Notes: generated from the letters alone by a model not told the origin. 64,000 nucleotides of DNA from Phenylobacterium glaciei (GCF_016772415.1 NZ_JAGSGD010000003.1:81361-145360), one strand, 5' to 3'; counted from the stretch's first letter, positions 33,222 through 42,015 are shown. Made by a program: numbers and translations.

Positions 33222-33884
33222 ATGAAGACGATCGCGGTGCTGTCGCATAAGGGCGGATCGGGGAAGACCACGGTCGCCGTGAACCTGGCCATCGCCTGGC
33301 GGGCGCTGGGTGCGCGCACCGTTCTGGCCGACGCCGACCCTGTCCGCTCGGCCTCCGACAGCCTGCGCAAGCGCGCCGACCATATGTCCTTGGTGGTGGA
33401 AACCTCGGCGGCCAAGCTCGACGCACTGGCCTATGTCAGCGGCAAGGGCGGCTGCGACGTTCTGATCATCGACACCTCCGGCGGCCCCGACAACGGCATG
33501 ATCGAGGCCATGAAGGTGGCCGACCTCTGTATCGCCGTCTCCCGGCCCACCTATCTGGACGTGGCCGCCACCCTGCGCACCGTCGACATCGTGCGCCGCC
33601 TGGGGCGCCAGGGGATGGTGCTGTTCAACCAGTGCCCGCCGCGCCGCAACGGCGTGGAGTCAGCGGTGGTCAGCGGAACCATGGACATCCTGCGGCGCGG
33701 CGGACTGGAGGTCTGCCCGCTGGCCCTGCAGACCCGGGCCGCCTATCAGCGGGCCATCGCCCAGGGTCAGGGCGTGACGGAGTACGAGCCCGGCGGTAAG
33801 GCTGACGCGGAGATCGGCGGCCTGCTGGCCTATGTCCAGGGCAAGACGGCGGGCGCGGCCCGGGACCGCGCCGCCAACGACTAG
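33222..33884 (+). CDS. ParA/MinD-family ATPase, solitary
   Basis: The protein is 220 aa from ATG 33222 (a longer frame exists from 33138 but lacks a ribosome site). Deviant Walker A is HKGGSGKTT (residues 9-17) with the signature lysine; 'DVLIIDTSGGPDNG' is Walker B; 'VLFNQCPPRRNG' follows. There is no ParB partner or parS nearby, so it is not the chromosome-partition ParA. Such orphan ParA proteins position other cargo or belong to old mobile elements. An XRE regulator converges on it. Confidence 0.85.
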   Translation: MKTIAVLSHKGGSGKTTVAVNLAIAWRALGARTVLADADPVRSASDSLRKRADHMSLVVETSAAKLDALAYVSGKGGCDVLIIDTSGGPDNGMIEAMKVADLCIAVSRPTYLDVAATLRTVDIVRRLGRQGMVLFNQCPPRRNGVESAVVSGTMDILRRGGLEVCPLALQTRAAYQRAIAQGQGVTEYEPGGKADAEIGGLLAYVQGKTAGAARDRAAND

Positions 33885-33893
33885 AGCAGAGGT

Positions 33894-34292
33894 CTACTGC
33901 GCGGCGGCGAGCGTCTCGGACGGGCCGAGTTCGGCGGTCAGGGCGCGGACCACGCCGAGGAAGCTCTGTCGGCGCGAGGGGTCCATGGCCAGGTAGGCGC
34001 GGGCGATCTCCAATCCGTTCGGGAAGGCGGCCAGAGCCAGGGCGGGACCAAGGTCGGTGGAGGAGGGCGCGGCGGTGTCGGGCAGGAAGTCGGCGCCGCG
34101 GCAGGCCAGCTTCTCGGCGATGGCCACCAGCATGGGCGCCGATACCCGGTTGACCCCGCGCTCGTATTTCTGGAGCTGCTGATAGCTGATGCCGATGGCG
34201 TCGGCCAAGGCGGCCTGGCTCAGCCCCATGGTCTTGCGGCGCGAACGAATCTTCTGGCCAACATAGGTGTCGACATCGGCGGCGCGCGTCAT
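33894..34292 (-). CDS. XRE-family transcriptional regulator
   Basis: The protein is 132 aa from ATG 34292. The N-terminal HTH (IRSRRKTMGLSQAALADAIG, ISYQQLQKYERGVNRVSAPM; residues about 15-65) is strong. A C-terminal region of ~65 residues has no obvious motif. Similar short HTH proteins are common in Caulobacterales. It ends 9 nt from the end of the convergent ParA-like gene. Confidence 0.88.
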   Translation of the reverse strand: MTRAADVDTYVGQKIRSRRKTMGLSQAALADAIGISYQQLQKYERGVNRVSAPMLVAIAEKLACRGADFLPDTAAPSSTDLGPALALAAFPNGLEIARAYLAMDPSRRQSFLGVVRALTAELGPSETLAAAQ

Positions 34293-34492
34293 GAAATGGT
34301 CCCTTGGAAGGGCGCTCGGCCGTGCGGCCCCCCCGCACGACATCGCCGCTCAGAGTGATGACGCCGTAGGGCTGTCGCCCCCACACCCTCAAGTTGGGTA
34401 TGTTTGCAGAAAAATATGAGCCGGCGCCGCGCCGATTTCCGGCCCCTCGCCCTCCAGGTCAGGCTAGGCTTGCCCGCCGGAGGACGATGACC

Positions 34493-34660
34493 ATGGCCGA
34501 CCAAGACCCGCCCGCCGAGACCCCGATCCAGCGCGCCCTGCGCCTGAAGAAGGAAGCCCTCGACGCCAAGCCGAAGGATCCGCGCGGCGGCCGCTTCCAA
34601 CGCGAACGCGCCGCGGCGGCCAAGTCGTCGTCCAAGTCCAAGCCCTGGATGGCGCGCTAG
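34493..34660 (+). CDS. Small conserved basic protein (55 aa)
   Basis: MADQDPPAETPIQRALRLKK, then a stretch including PRGGRFQRERAAAAK and a C-terminal KPWMAR. Proteins of this shape ('TPIQRAL.LK...A......GG.FQRE.AA....KPWM') recur, from memory, in alphaproteobacteria without a known function. GGAGG at 34479 is best spaced for ATG 34493; ATG 34487 is too close. Likely cytoplasmic, possibly nucleic-acid binding from its charge, but that is a guess. Confidence 0.65.
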   Translation: MADQDPPAETPIQRALRLKKEALDAKPKDPRGGRFQRERAAAAKSSSKSKPWMAR

Positions 34661-35448
34661 GGCCTTTCAGGGCCTGACCGAGCGCCCGCAATCCACCGCC
34701 GCCCGCCAATGGCGACCAACAGCACCGCCGCCAGCGCCGAGAGCGGGCCGGTGACGCGCGGATCATAGAACGACCCGTGGATCGGAAACATCTGCCAGGT
34801 GACGTTGACGGTCATGTGGAACAGCGTGGCGGCCAGGACGCTTCGGCCGGCGTGCGTGTAGAGCCAGACAATCATCACCCGAGTCGCCACCGTCCCGATG
34901 GACCAGCAGGCGACCCATCCGATCGACCGGTGGACCTGCGCCAGGGGCACATAGTGGTAGAGGGCCCAGACCAGGCCCAGGACCAGGCCGGCGCCCAACG
35001 GCCCGAACTGCGACACCAGGGGGTCGGTGGCGTAGCCCGACCAGCCCAACTCCTCGCAAAGCGCTGCGACGAAGAAGAGAACGCAATAGAGCACGCCGGA
35101 GACCAGGCTGAGCTGAGGCGCCGGAATGGGCGCTCCCATCAGCCGCTGGATTCCGAAGGACGCCGCCATCACCAGCGGCATGATCATCAGGATCGGCAGC
35201 AGCCAGCCCGGCGGCCGGACACGGTCGACGCCACGCCTCAGCAGGGTGCTCACCCCGGTCCAGGCCTCGGCGCGATAGACCAGGATGATCGCCGCCAGGG
35301 CCGGGCAGACGATGGCTAGCGCCGCGATCGGCAGGCCCGGCATGAGCGGCCACTCCACCAGCGCGCCCAGCACGTAGAACGGGATGGCCAGGAGGAAGAC
35401 CAGTCCGAAGAAGACCCAGGGCGACCGGGGCTTGCCCGCCTGCGCCAT
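34657..35448 (-). CDS. CPBP-family intramembrane metalloprotease
   Basis: The 263-aa protein has about seven membrane helices. The Rce1/CAAX-like motifs are present: Glu-Glu at 132-133 in 'CEELGWSGY', the 'WALYHYVPL' histidine, and 'FHMTVNV' in a later helix. Bacterial members may process peptides or act in membrane-protein turnover; the substrate is unknown. It ends four bases inside the convergent small gene and starts 2 nt after the upstream small gene. Confidence 0.87.
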   Translation of the reverse strand: MAQAGKPRSPWVFFGLVFLLAIPFYVLGALVEWPLMPGLPIAALAIVCPALAAIILVYRAEAWTGVSTLLRRGVDRVRPPGWLLPILMIMPLVMAASFGIQRLMGAPIPAPQLSLVSGVLYCVLFFVAALCEELGWSGYATDPLVSQFGPLGAGLVLGLVWALYHYVPLAQVHRSIGWVACWSIGTVATRVMIVWLYTHAGRSVLAATLFHMTVNVTWQMFPIHGSFYDPRVTGPLSALAAVLLVAIGGRRWIAGARSGPERP

Positions 35449-35450
35449 CT

Positions 35451-35645
35451 TCAGGCGTCGTCGCCGGCCTCGATCACGCCGCGCAGGTGTGCCAGCAGTT
35501 CCTCACGCTCGGGCTGGGTGAAGGTCTGGGCAAGCTCCTGCGTCGCCTCGGCCAGGCTGTACTTGCCATCGCTGAAGCGCAGCAGGACGCTTTCGAGATA
35601 GCGGTCGAGGAGAACGCGGTCGGGGCCATCGAGGGTGTGGGTCAT
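35451..35645 (-). CDS. Small protein of unknown function (64 aa)
   Basis: The sequence MTHTLDGPDRVLLDRYLESV ... AEATQELAQTFTQPEREELL ... GVIEAGDDA is mostly helical and acidic with no membrane segment. It lies 2 nt upstream of the CPBP protease gene on the same strand, so the two are probably co-transcribed. I do not recognise the family. Confidence 0.6.
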   Translation of the reverse strand: MTHTLDGPDRVLLDRYLESVLLRFSDGKYSLAEATQELAQTFTQPEREELLAHLRGVIEAGDDA

Positions 35646-35684
35646 ACCGCAGGTTACGCCTTCCGTCGGCGCGGCGCCACGGCG

Positions 35685-36467
35685 TCAGTCGAACACCGTC
35701 CCCTCGGCGAGGAACTTGCGCAGGATATTGGTCGTGCGGATGCGGTAGCGCACCGTCGGTCGCTCGACCCGTCCAAACGGCTGGCGGAACAGGGCCTCGG
35801 CGAAGCGGCGGTCGGCCTCCACTCCCATCCGGCCGGGTCCCGGATCGGACCAGAGCCACAGGGCATGGGCCATGTGCAGCTTGTTCACCAGCAGGCAGCT
35901 CGGGTCCACCAGGCCGCCCTGCGCCTTGAACCGCCCCCGGCCGGGCCCCACCGCGTCCCAGATATCGACCCCCAGCTCCGCGCCGGTCTCTTCGTCCAGC
36001 AGCCGCCGCAGACTGTAGGCCCAGGCCTTGCCCTGGACCGCCGCCATCAGGCTGGCCAGATGGTCGGGCTCCCAGGTGTTGTCGTCGTCGAGATAGGCCA
36101 GGTGCAGGGCGTTGGCCATGAAGCTGAGGATGGGCCGCAGCGCGCCGCCGTCCCAGGCGGGATGGACCCCGCCGTGGCGGCTTGAGGTGGAATAGGGCAG
36201 GGTCAGGACGGTGGCCGAGAGGTTGGCGGGCCGGGTCTCCAGCAGGTCGAACAGCCGACCGGCCTGGTCGCCATTGAGGTCGGCCCCGATGAGCAGCTGA
36301 ACCCGGCCTTCGAAGGTCTGGTCATAGACGCTGCGCACGGCGTCGAGGAGGGCCGGGCGCAGGATCGTGGGCACGATCACCGCCACGTCGGCACGCAGCT
36401 GCGGCGCCTCACGGTCGGGGAAATGCCGTCCCAGCGACAGCGGCGGCGCGTTCGAGGCAGGCGGCAT
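35685..36467 (-). CDS. GT-A family glycosyltransferase
   Basis: The 260-aa protein opens its domain with 'DVAVIVPTILRPALLDAVRSVYDQT', typical of GT2 enzymes, followed by the metal-binding acidic triad in 'LAYLDDDNTWEPDHL'. It lacks a membrane helix, so it acts at the cytoplasmic face. Donor and acceptor are unknown. No polysaccharide cluster is attached. Confidence 0.83.
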   Translation of the reverse strand: MPPASNAPPLSLGRHFPDREAPQLRADVAVIVPTILRPALLDAVRSVYDQTFEGRVQLLIGADLNGDQAGRLFDLLETRPANLSATVLTLPYSTSSRHGGVHPAWDGGALRPILSFMANALHLAYLDDDNTWEPDHLASLMAAVQGKAWAYSLRRLLDEETGAELGVDIWDAVGPGRGRFKAQGGLVDPSCLLVNKLHMAHALWLWSDPGPGRMGVEADRRFAEALFRQPFGRVERPTVRYRIRTTNILRKFLAEGTVFD

Positions 36468-36506
36468 GGCCCACGATAGCCGGACGCCGTCGCAGTTTCC
36501 AAGCCG

Positions 36507-37418
36507 TCAGGGGACAAGCGCCTCAAAGGCGAACAGCGTCGAGGGATCGTCGTCGGGCATGAACCAGGCCCTGACACCGGCGGCGGCGGCCTCCACGAAC
36601 ACCGGGTTCTGGGTCATCGGCCGCCCGGACGGCGCCCAGAGCGGAACCGGCGCCTGCCAGACCGGACGTTGGTCCTTCAGGTCGACGATCTCCAGCCCGC
36701 CCAGAGACAGACTTGCCTTGGGCGCGCGGTAATCGGCGAGGCCCGAGCACAGCATCCGCCCTTCGCTCAGGCTGTGGCAGTCCTGGTAGTCGATATAGCT
36801 GGAGGGATTGCGCACCACCTTGGGCGCGGAGGCCACGCCGTTCGCTGCCAGCTTCCAGGTGTAGAATCTCCGCCCGCCCCAGGAGACGCCCTGCAGCCGG
36901 CGGGTCCTGCGGTCATAGCTCACCGCCCCGATGTGATCGGCGACCCGCAGCACCTCCGTGGCCGTCAGGGTCGCCGGATCGACGCGGTAGACGATGGCTG
37001 TGCTGTCGGGCCGGTACTCCGCCACGCTGACCCACAGATCCTTGCCGTCGAAGTCGATCCCGCCGGGGTGATAGGCGTCCCCCTGCCCCAGGACGAGCTC
37101 CCCCAGCAGGGCCCCGTCCGCCGACATGCGGAACAGATGCCCGACGCCGGCCCCCGGGCTGCGCCCACCCGGCGCCCCGGCCAGGCGCGCGGGGTACTGC
37201 TTGATCTCCACGGCGGAGACGAAGAACTCAGGGCCGACCTTCACCATCCCCTGCGGATGGAAGGTCGCGAACCGCACCGGCACGGCGGCGGTCTGGATCC
37301 AGGCCGTAGACCGGTCGATCTGCATCAGCCGTTCGGCCAGGGAAGGGGCAGCAAGCGCGGGGGAGCCGGGCAGACCGATCAGGATCAGCAGGCCTAGCCA
37401 TCTGAGAGCATGGGTCAT
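36507..37418 (-). CDS. Secreted DUF6454-like beta-propeller protein
   Basis: The protein is 303 aa from ATG 37418, which opens a signal peptide (HALRWLGLLILIGLPGSPAL, cleaved near ALAA). The mature part has the run 'FATFHPQGMVKVGPEFFVSA', 'YHPGGIDFDGKDLWVSVAEY', 'DHIGAVSYDRRTRRLQGVSW' and 'DYQDCHSLSEGRMLCSG', which I associate with DUF6454. A propeller-like fold is likely and a periplasmic location is inferred. No enzymatic motif is clear. Confidence 0.75.
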   Translation of the reverse strand: MTHALRWLGLLILIGLPGSPALAAPSLAERLMQIDRSTAWIQTAAVPVRFATFHPQGMVKVGPEFFVSAVEIKQYPARLAGAPGGRSPGAGVGHLFRMSADGALLGELVLGQGDAYHPGGIDFDGKDLWVSVAEYRPDSTAIVYRVDPATLTATEVLRVADHIGAVSYDRRTRRLQGVSWGGRRFYTWKLAANGVASAPKVVRNPSSYIDYQDCHSLSEGRMLCSGLADYRAPKASLSLGGLEIVDLKDQRPVWQAPVPLWAPSGRPMTQNPVFVEAAAAGVRAWFMPDDDPSTLFAFEALVP

Positions 37419-37730
37419 CCGAGCAACTCCGGGTGGGCCGCCACAACGCACGACCTCCGACCCTGCCCGCAACCGGAAAGTGGCGCTGATCCCGACATCC
37501 CGCGTGTCATCTTCGCCACGCCTCGATCCGGGATTCGGCCAAGTCCACGAATTGAGTAACAGTGCGATTTCCTCGGCCGCCGATATCCCTAACTTCGCGC
37601 TCACGACGACGGTTGGCCGCGCACAGCGGCCGCCAAACAGCGTCGGCTAAGCACAGAAAACTCGCCAGGGCGTGACCCGCGGCCGTTCGCGGCCGCATGC
37701 CACCGCATGCCTGGCCACGGGGGATGAGAC
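37419..37730. other. Divergent intergenic region (312 nt)
   Basis: Between the secreted propeller gene and the beta-barrel gene. I see no gene, terminator or clear dyad here. It should contain promoters for both, but none stands out from the consensus. Confidence 0.5.
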
Positions 37731-38912
37731 ATGAAGACCTTCCTGCTGACCACAGCCGCGGCCGTGGTCCTGCTCACGCCGGCCCTGGCCTGCGCCGCCG
37801 ACGCGCCAAAGATCAGCGGCACGATCGCCGTCGGCGCGAACGCCAATGACAACATCTTCGCGACCAATTTCGGCAAGGTCAGCGACACCGTCTTCACCCT
37901 GAACGGCGGCCTCAACCTGGCCCGCCATAGCGAGGCCGGCGACCTGAGCGCCTATGCCCGGATAGACCTGGCGCACTACGCCGACCATTCGGACGAGAAC
38001 GCCGACGACTATTCGGTCGGGGCCGACGGCGCGCTGAACCTCGCGTCCGGCAAGATCTCGGCGGGCGCCAGCCATGTCCTGACCACCGAAAGCCGCAAGG
38101 TCCGCGTGGCGCGGCGCGACACCGTCAAGCGCACCGAATATGTGGTCGACGAGGCCCATGCGGCCTTCGTGGCCAGCGTTGAGGCTGTGCGGTTGACGGG
38201 TAAGTTGAGCTATTCCAGCAGCGACTACGACAATGGCCGGGTGCGCGGCACAGGCGCGTTCGCCCTGCAGGACGACCGTGATCGCACCACCCTAATCCAG
38301 TCCCTGCGCGCCGATTTCAAGGCCGACCAGGCGATGTCCTTCTTCGTGAAGGCTCAGCACACCGGCGTCGACTACGACCTGGCCCCGCCCGCCGCCCGCC
38401 ACAACCGTGACTCCGACACCGCGTCGGTCACCGGCGGGGTGACCTTCAACGCCACGGCGGACCTGACCGGCGAGATCGAAGCGGGTTGGTCCAAGCGCAC
38501 CTTCGACGACACCGCCTTCGCCGATGTCTCCGACCTGGCGCTCTCGGCCAATCTCGACTGGACCCCGGCCAAGGGAACCGACGTCACCTTCAACGCCTCG
38601 CGCAGCCTGGAGGAGGAGGTGCTGACCGGATCCTCGATCTATGTGGCCACGGTGATTGGTATCGAGATCACCCATCACGTCAGCGACCGCTGGGCGCTGG
38701 GGGGCTACGTCTCCCGCGAATGGGACGACCACAAGGGCATCGACCGCAAGGACGACGTCACCGCCTTCGGCGCCTCGGCGGCGTTCCAGGTCAGCGATCG
38801 GGTGGAAGCCAAGCTCGCCTACGACTTCACCACCGAGGACTCCTCGGGCGCGCGGCGCTCGCCGGGCTATGACAATGGCGTGGTGTCGGTGGGTCTGAAG
38901 GCGAACTTCTAG
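37731..38912 (+). CDS. Outer-membrane beta-barrel protein (BBP2-like)
   Basis: The 393-aa protein has a signal peptide (residues 1-22, cleaved near CAADA). The rest is a series of amphipathic strands with alternating hydrophobic residues (GTIAVGANANDNIF, GGLNLARHSEAGDLSAYARI, GGYVSREWDD, EAKLAYDFTTED) ending in the terminal Phe typical of barrels (VVSVGLKANF). It resembles the putative beta-barrel porin family BBP2, sometimes linked to exopolysaccharide export. Its stop overlaps that of the convergent regulator gene. Confidence 0.82.
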   Translation: MKTFLLTTAAAVVLLTPALACAADAPKISGTIAVGANANDNIFATNFGKVSDTVFTLNGGLNLARHSEAGDLSAYARIDLAHYADHSDENADDYSVGADGALNLASGKISAGASHVLTTESRKVRVARRDTVKRTEYVVDEAHAAFVASVEAVRLTGKLSYSSSDYDNGRVRGTGAFALQDDRDRTTLIQSLRADFKADQAMSFFVKAQHTGVDYDLAPPAARHNRDSDTASVTGGVTFNATADLTGEIEAGWSKRTFDDTAFADVSDLALSANLDWTPAKGTDVTFNASRSLEEEVLTGSSIYVATVIGIEITHHVSDRWALGGYVSREWDDHKGIDRKDDVTAFGASAAFQVSDRVEAKLAYDFTTEDSSGARRSPGYDNGVVSVGLKANF

Positions 38913-39838
38913 CTCGCCACCGCCACTCTGCGCGAGGTGGGCGCGCGGACGTTGGGGCCGATGGCCTCGACGTCCAGCCCCAGCTGGCGCGCGGCATGGA
39001 TCAGCTGCAGGAACCGCTGGACGATGATCTGGCCGCCCTCGATCACATCTGGAGATTGTTGCCGGCTCATGGTCGACAGATAGCCGCCGGGGGCGCGCAC
39101 CACCCAGCCCAGGGCGATATAGCGGACGACCCGGCGGCGGATGGTCTCGTGGGGCAGGCCGAGCCGTTCCGAAAGCCCGGTGATGGTGACCGGCCGACGC
39201 AGCTCGTCCGGCGGCGGACTGTCGGACCAGGCGTATTTCTGAGCCAGTTCGCGATCATAGGTGATGTCGCCAGCATTGGCGGTGATCAGGCTTGAGAAGA
39301 CCAGGGCGTCAAGCATGGAGCCGTGCGGCGCCACACCGGCCTCCAGCACCCGCAGGATGAAGGTGTCCAGCAGGGCGGCCAGAGGGCCGGCCAGGTCCTT
39401 GTCCTCCCTCGGCGCGCCGCCAGGGCCGGGATCGAAAGCAAATCCCAGGCCCTTGAGATCAGCGATCAGGCCGCGCAGGCCAGCGCATCGCGCCTCGTCC
39501 CAGCCCGGGGGGGATGGCCCGGCCTCCGCGGCCACCGTGACGCCTGACTCTCCGGAGCGGCTCAGCAGACCCTCGGCCTCCAGGGCCCCGACCTGGCGGC
39601 GGGTGGTTTCATAGGCCAGGCCCAGCGACTGAGCGACGGCCCGGACGCTGATGGCGCCCGGCGGGCTTCCGGCCGGGCGCCGTGACGCCTGACCCACCGC
39701 CAGGTGGATAACGCCGCGGGTGAAACTGCCGTGGTGACGGGTGATCAGGCGATGGCTTTCGTCCAGCAGGAATTCCAGGACGCAGCGGAAAATCAGGCGA
39801 TTTCGCCGCGCGGTCGCCGGCTCGGAAACGTGGATCAT
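38909..39838 (-). CDS. Probable transcriptional regulator with two winged-helix domains
   Basis: The 309-aa protein has two DNA-binding-like units. One spans about residues 60-105 (ISVRAVAQSLGLAYETTRRQ, VGALEAEGLLSRSG) and the second about residues 215-260 (VTITGLSERLGLPHETIRRR, VVRYIALGWVVRAPGGY). The middle is helical without a known ligand domain. I do not recognise a named family. It is tail-to-tail with the beta-barrel gene (4-base overlap), and its upstream region carries an imperfect dyad. Confidence 0.65.
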   Translation of the reverse strand: MIHVSEPATARRNRLIFRCVLEFLLDESHRLITRHHGSFTRGVIHLAVGQASRRPAGSPPGAISVRAVAQSLGLAYETTRRQVGALEAEGLLSRSGESGVTVAAEAGPSPPGWDEARCAGLRGLIADLKGLGFAFDPGPGGAPREDKDLAGPLAALLDTFILRVLEAGVAPHGSMLDALVFSSLITANAGDITYDRELAQKYAWSDSPPPDELRRPVTITGLSERLGLPHETIRRRVVRYIALGWVVRAPGGYLSTMSRQQSPDVIEGGQIIVQRFLQLIHAARQLGLDVEAIGPNVRAPTSRRVAVAS

Positions 39839-39946
39839 GGTCTTGGCTCTCCCCCAAGCTTGACCACAAGATCACGAACCAAGGCCTTCGCAAGTCCCGA
39901 TAACAATGTTTTACAAATCAAGAGGCTGTCCTCGCTATGGGGGACA

Positions 39947-39976
39947 CCCGGAGATTGTGATCATCCACAATCCGGG
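39947..39976. promoter_or_regulatory. Imperfect dyad upstream of the adhesin-E-like gene
   Basis: CCCGG, a 2-nt bulge, ATTGTG, six nt, CACAAT, CCGGG. It sits about 75 nt before the secreted-protein gene at 40051 and about 110 nt before the divergent regulator. It could be an operator for that regulator or an RNA hairpin; no T-run follows. Confidence 0.4.
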
Positions 39977-40050
39977 TATAGCCAGCCTTGCCGCCGAGCT
40001 GCCGATGGCCGCTCCTCCTGATCGAAAACAGGAAACATCAGGAGATTTTC

Positions 40051-40431
40051 ATGCGCCGCCTCATCGTCCTTGGACTGAGTGGCCTGTCGCTCGCCGCCGG
40101 CGCCGCCCAGGCCCAGGCCTGGACCCCGCTGACCGCGACCGGACCCGAGACCATCTTCTATGACCCCGCCACCGTGACCCGCGCGAACGGCGTGGTGACC
40201 GCCGTCATGCGGGCGGAATTCAACCCGCCCCAGGCGTCGGGGTCGGTCATGGTCAGCGCCATGGTGGAGAAGATGTCCATCAACTGCGCGGCGAACGTCT
40301 ATTCCGACCTTGGCAATATCGCCTACGACGCCACGGGCGCGGTGCTCTGGAACAATCCGGCGTCGGGCCCCGCCAAGCCGATCACGGCGGGGTCCGGCGC
40401 GATCGCCATCCAGGCCAAGGTCTGCCCCTAG
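40051..40431 (+). CDS. Secreted surface-adhesin-E-like protein
   Basis: The protein is 126 aa from ATG 40051, with AGGAG upstream. A signal peptide (RRLIVLGLSGLSLAAGAAQA) is followed by a small domain: 'WTPLTATGPETIFYDPATVT', 'VSAMVEKMSINCAANVYSDL' and a final 'AIQAKVCP'. Two cysteines probably pair. The pattern 'YDP.TV....G.V.' is like the adhesin-E family of short periplasmic or surface proteins. Function unknown. Confidence 0.7.
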   Translation: MRRLIVLGLSGLSLAAGAAQAQAWTPLTATGPETIFYDPATVTRANGVVTAVMRAEFNPPQASGSVMVSAMVEKMSINCAANVYSDLGNIAYDATGAVLWNNPASGPAKPITAGSGAIAIQAKVCP

Positions 40432-40484
40432 GCGTGGGGTCGGTCGGCCGTCCGCGATGACGGGGCTTGGAGAGCGACCCGCCC

Positions 40485-40887
40485 CTACATCCCGTGCATC
40501 CCCATGTGGTCGCAGCTCACGGTCGGGTTCATGTCGGCGAAGGCGCCTTGGGGGTGGGCTTCCAGGCCCAGACGTGCGGCTCGTAGAAGGGGTTCAGGCC
40601 ATAGCGGTTGGGGGCGCGGCGGACATGTGGGCCGAAACCCGCTGCCTGCAGGATGGGAGCACCTTCCGGAACCTCGCCCACCCGCCGTTGACATAGTGGA
40701 CCCCCATGGCCCCGATCCCGCTGGTGTAGGGGATCAGCCCTCGGCCACGGCCACGGCGACCTTCACATCGTTGAACCGGCTGTTGGCGGCCCGCACCTGC
40801 TCCACCAGGGGATTGGCGGTCGCGGCGACCGCGCCACCCACCCGCGAACAGGGAAACCAGGGTCAGCGCCCAAGCAAACGTCTTCAT
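40485..40887 (-). pseudogene. Frameshifted secreted-protein gene (remnant)
   Basis: A good start (AAGGAGAGATCC before ATG 40887) opens a signal peptide, MKTFAWALTLVSLFAGG. The frame then breaks. Coherent pieces continue in other frames: 'ANPLVEQVRAANSRFNDVKV', then 'GLIPYTSGIGAMGVHYVNGG', then 'PNRYGLNPFYEPHVWAWK', and finally 'GAFADMNPTVSCDHMGMHGM' up to the stop at 40485. At least four frame changes are needed. The pieces match, in order, a family with 'AMGxHFVNG ... NRYGLPPFYELHVWAWK..P.G.FADWNPxVSC', but the middle segment between the second and third pieces seems deleted. Dead gene, or sequence errors. Confidence 0.75.
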
Positions 40888-41124
40888 GGATCTCTCCTTG
40901 GCCCGTGGATCGAGCCGGGAGCGTGGTCTAGCTGGACCAGAGCTGGCCGTGAGAGGCGATGAGGCCAATTGCCGGGGGTGATCGCGCACTGCCAACCCCC
41001 TGGTCTGCCTTAGAAGTGACCCAGTTGTTCTTGGTTTGTTCTTTACCTTTTGCATATGCTGTGAGATGGTGCGCGATCCCTGCGAGAACTTTCCGGCTCC
41101 GCCCGCCTACCCCGAGGCCTCGAT
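40888..41124. other. Intergenic region with a low-GC promoter-like stretch
   Basis: No gene of normal size. A low-GC tract at about 41021-41060 contains TTGGTT (41031-41036) and TATGCT (41055-41060) 18 nt apart, a possible promoter for the small ORFs downstream. A 20-codon frame (ATG 41066, stop TGA 41126-41128) overlaps the next ATG as ATGA and could be a leader peptide. Confidence 0.35.
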
Positions 41125-41286
41125 ATGAAGAGTTGGCAGGGAAAGGCGCTTGGCTTGAAGAAGTATGGCCTGTCTGAACGAATTTGGCATGGAAGTCCCG
41201 CACCGCTTAAAGCACGGGTTGGAGGTGTCGGGGGCAGCACCGGGGGCCTGCTCTACTCCGATCCCGATGATGAGAATGCTCAGTGA
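41125..41286 (+). CDS. Small ORF of unknown function (53 aa)
   Basis: Sequence MKSWQGKALGLKKYGLSERI, then WHGSPAPLKARVGGVGG and an acidic end SDPDDENAQ. Its ATG overlaps the stop of a 20-codon upstream frame (ATGA) and its TGA overlaps the GTG start of the 122-aa gene (GTGA), a chain typical of translational coupling. No ribosome site of its own. The family is unknown; whether it is made is uncertain. Confidence 0.35.
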   Translation: MKSWQGKALGLKKYGLSERIWHGSPAPLKARVGGVGGSTGGLLYSDPDDENAQ

Positions 41287-41651
41287 AGATCAGGCCGAAC
41301 GCCGAGTTTTGCGCCGCGTTTCCCGACGATGCGATCTGGGATGATAACGGCGAGCTTGTCCAGGCCGGGGGACGCAACGTGGCAGAGATGTTAGCTGAGG
41401 TTCTTCGGCGGAACGCTTATGAGGTGACGTCGCCGAAGCATCAGCACGAGCACGGATGGGATTTCGAGGCGAAGACCCGGCGCGCGAAATTCTGGCTTCA
41501 AGTGAGCGACGGCGGCGACGAATTCTCGCTCATGACCCAAGACTGGACCCTGCGGCTTTGGCCTGATCGGACCCATCATGCCGGGCTGCTTGATATATTG
41601 GACTTGGCGATGCGGCAGGACGGGCGATTCAGCCAGATCAGATGGAGCTGA
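41283..41651 (+). CDS. Hypothetical protein (122 aa)
   Basis: Starts at GTG 41283, overlapping the stop of the small ORF before it. 'MKIRPNAEFCAAFPDDAIWD ... ELVQAGGRNVAEMLAEVLRR' is followed by 'KFWLQVSDGGDEFSLMTQDW'. Soluble, mixed alpha/beta by eye; no signal peptide. It resembles small proteins of phage or toxin-immunity neighbourhoods in style, but I cannot name a family. It lies in the variable zone next to the defence island. Confidence 0.55.
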   Translation: MKIRPNAEFCAAFPDDAIWDDNGELVQAGGRNVAEMLAEVLRRNAYEVTSPKHQHEHGWDFEAKTRRAKFWLQVSDGGDEFSLMTQDWTLRLWPDRTHHAGLLDILDLAMRQDGRFSQIRWS

Positions 41652-42015
41652 CGACAGGTTCCTGGAACTCCTAGCCCGGTGAACGGCTCGTGGCGGAGGA
41701 CGCAGTGCGCCGCCAACCATTCTCTGCTTTTCCCTGTTTTGATATTTTATCTTCCGCCGAATGGCGCGCGCCTGGCGCCGCGTCGGTGGGCTCGCCCCAG
41801 AGAATGGCCTGTTCGTCGCCGGCATGTACGTTGGGGCATGGGAAATAGCGCCCCAAGAACAGGGAGTCGTGCCTCGCCGAACAGGGATCCCTCAGCGGAA
41901 GAGCAGGACAGTATCTCGACCGGTCAGGAGAACATCTGCGGGCAGCACGACACCCGTCGCCGGCGCGCCGTCACTGGGCACTAATCTTGCAGGTTGAGAA
42001 CAAAGCACGTACGAC
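41652..42015. other. Gene-free stretch (about 365 nt)
   Basis: Nothing convincing is coded. One frame of ~100 codons exists (41679-41984) but is Arg/Pro-rich with no ribosome site and looks random. A low-GC tract TTTTCCCTGTTTTGATATTT lies at about 41729-41748; a similar TTTTCCCTATTTT occurs near 43468-43480. Confidence 0.5.

Noticed and set aside
41679..41984. 101-codon frame between the hypothetical gene and the paralogue pair
   Set aside because: Arg/Pro-rich random composition, no ribosome site, no family pattern.
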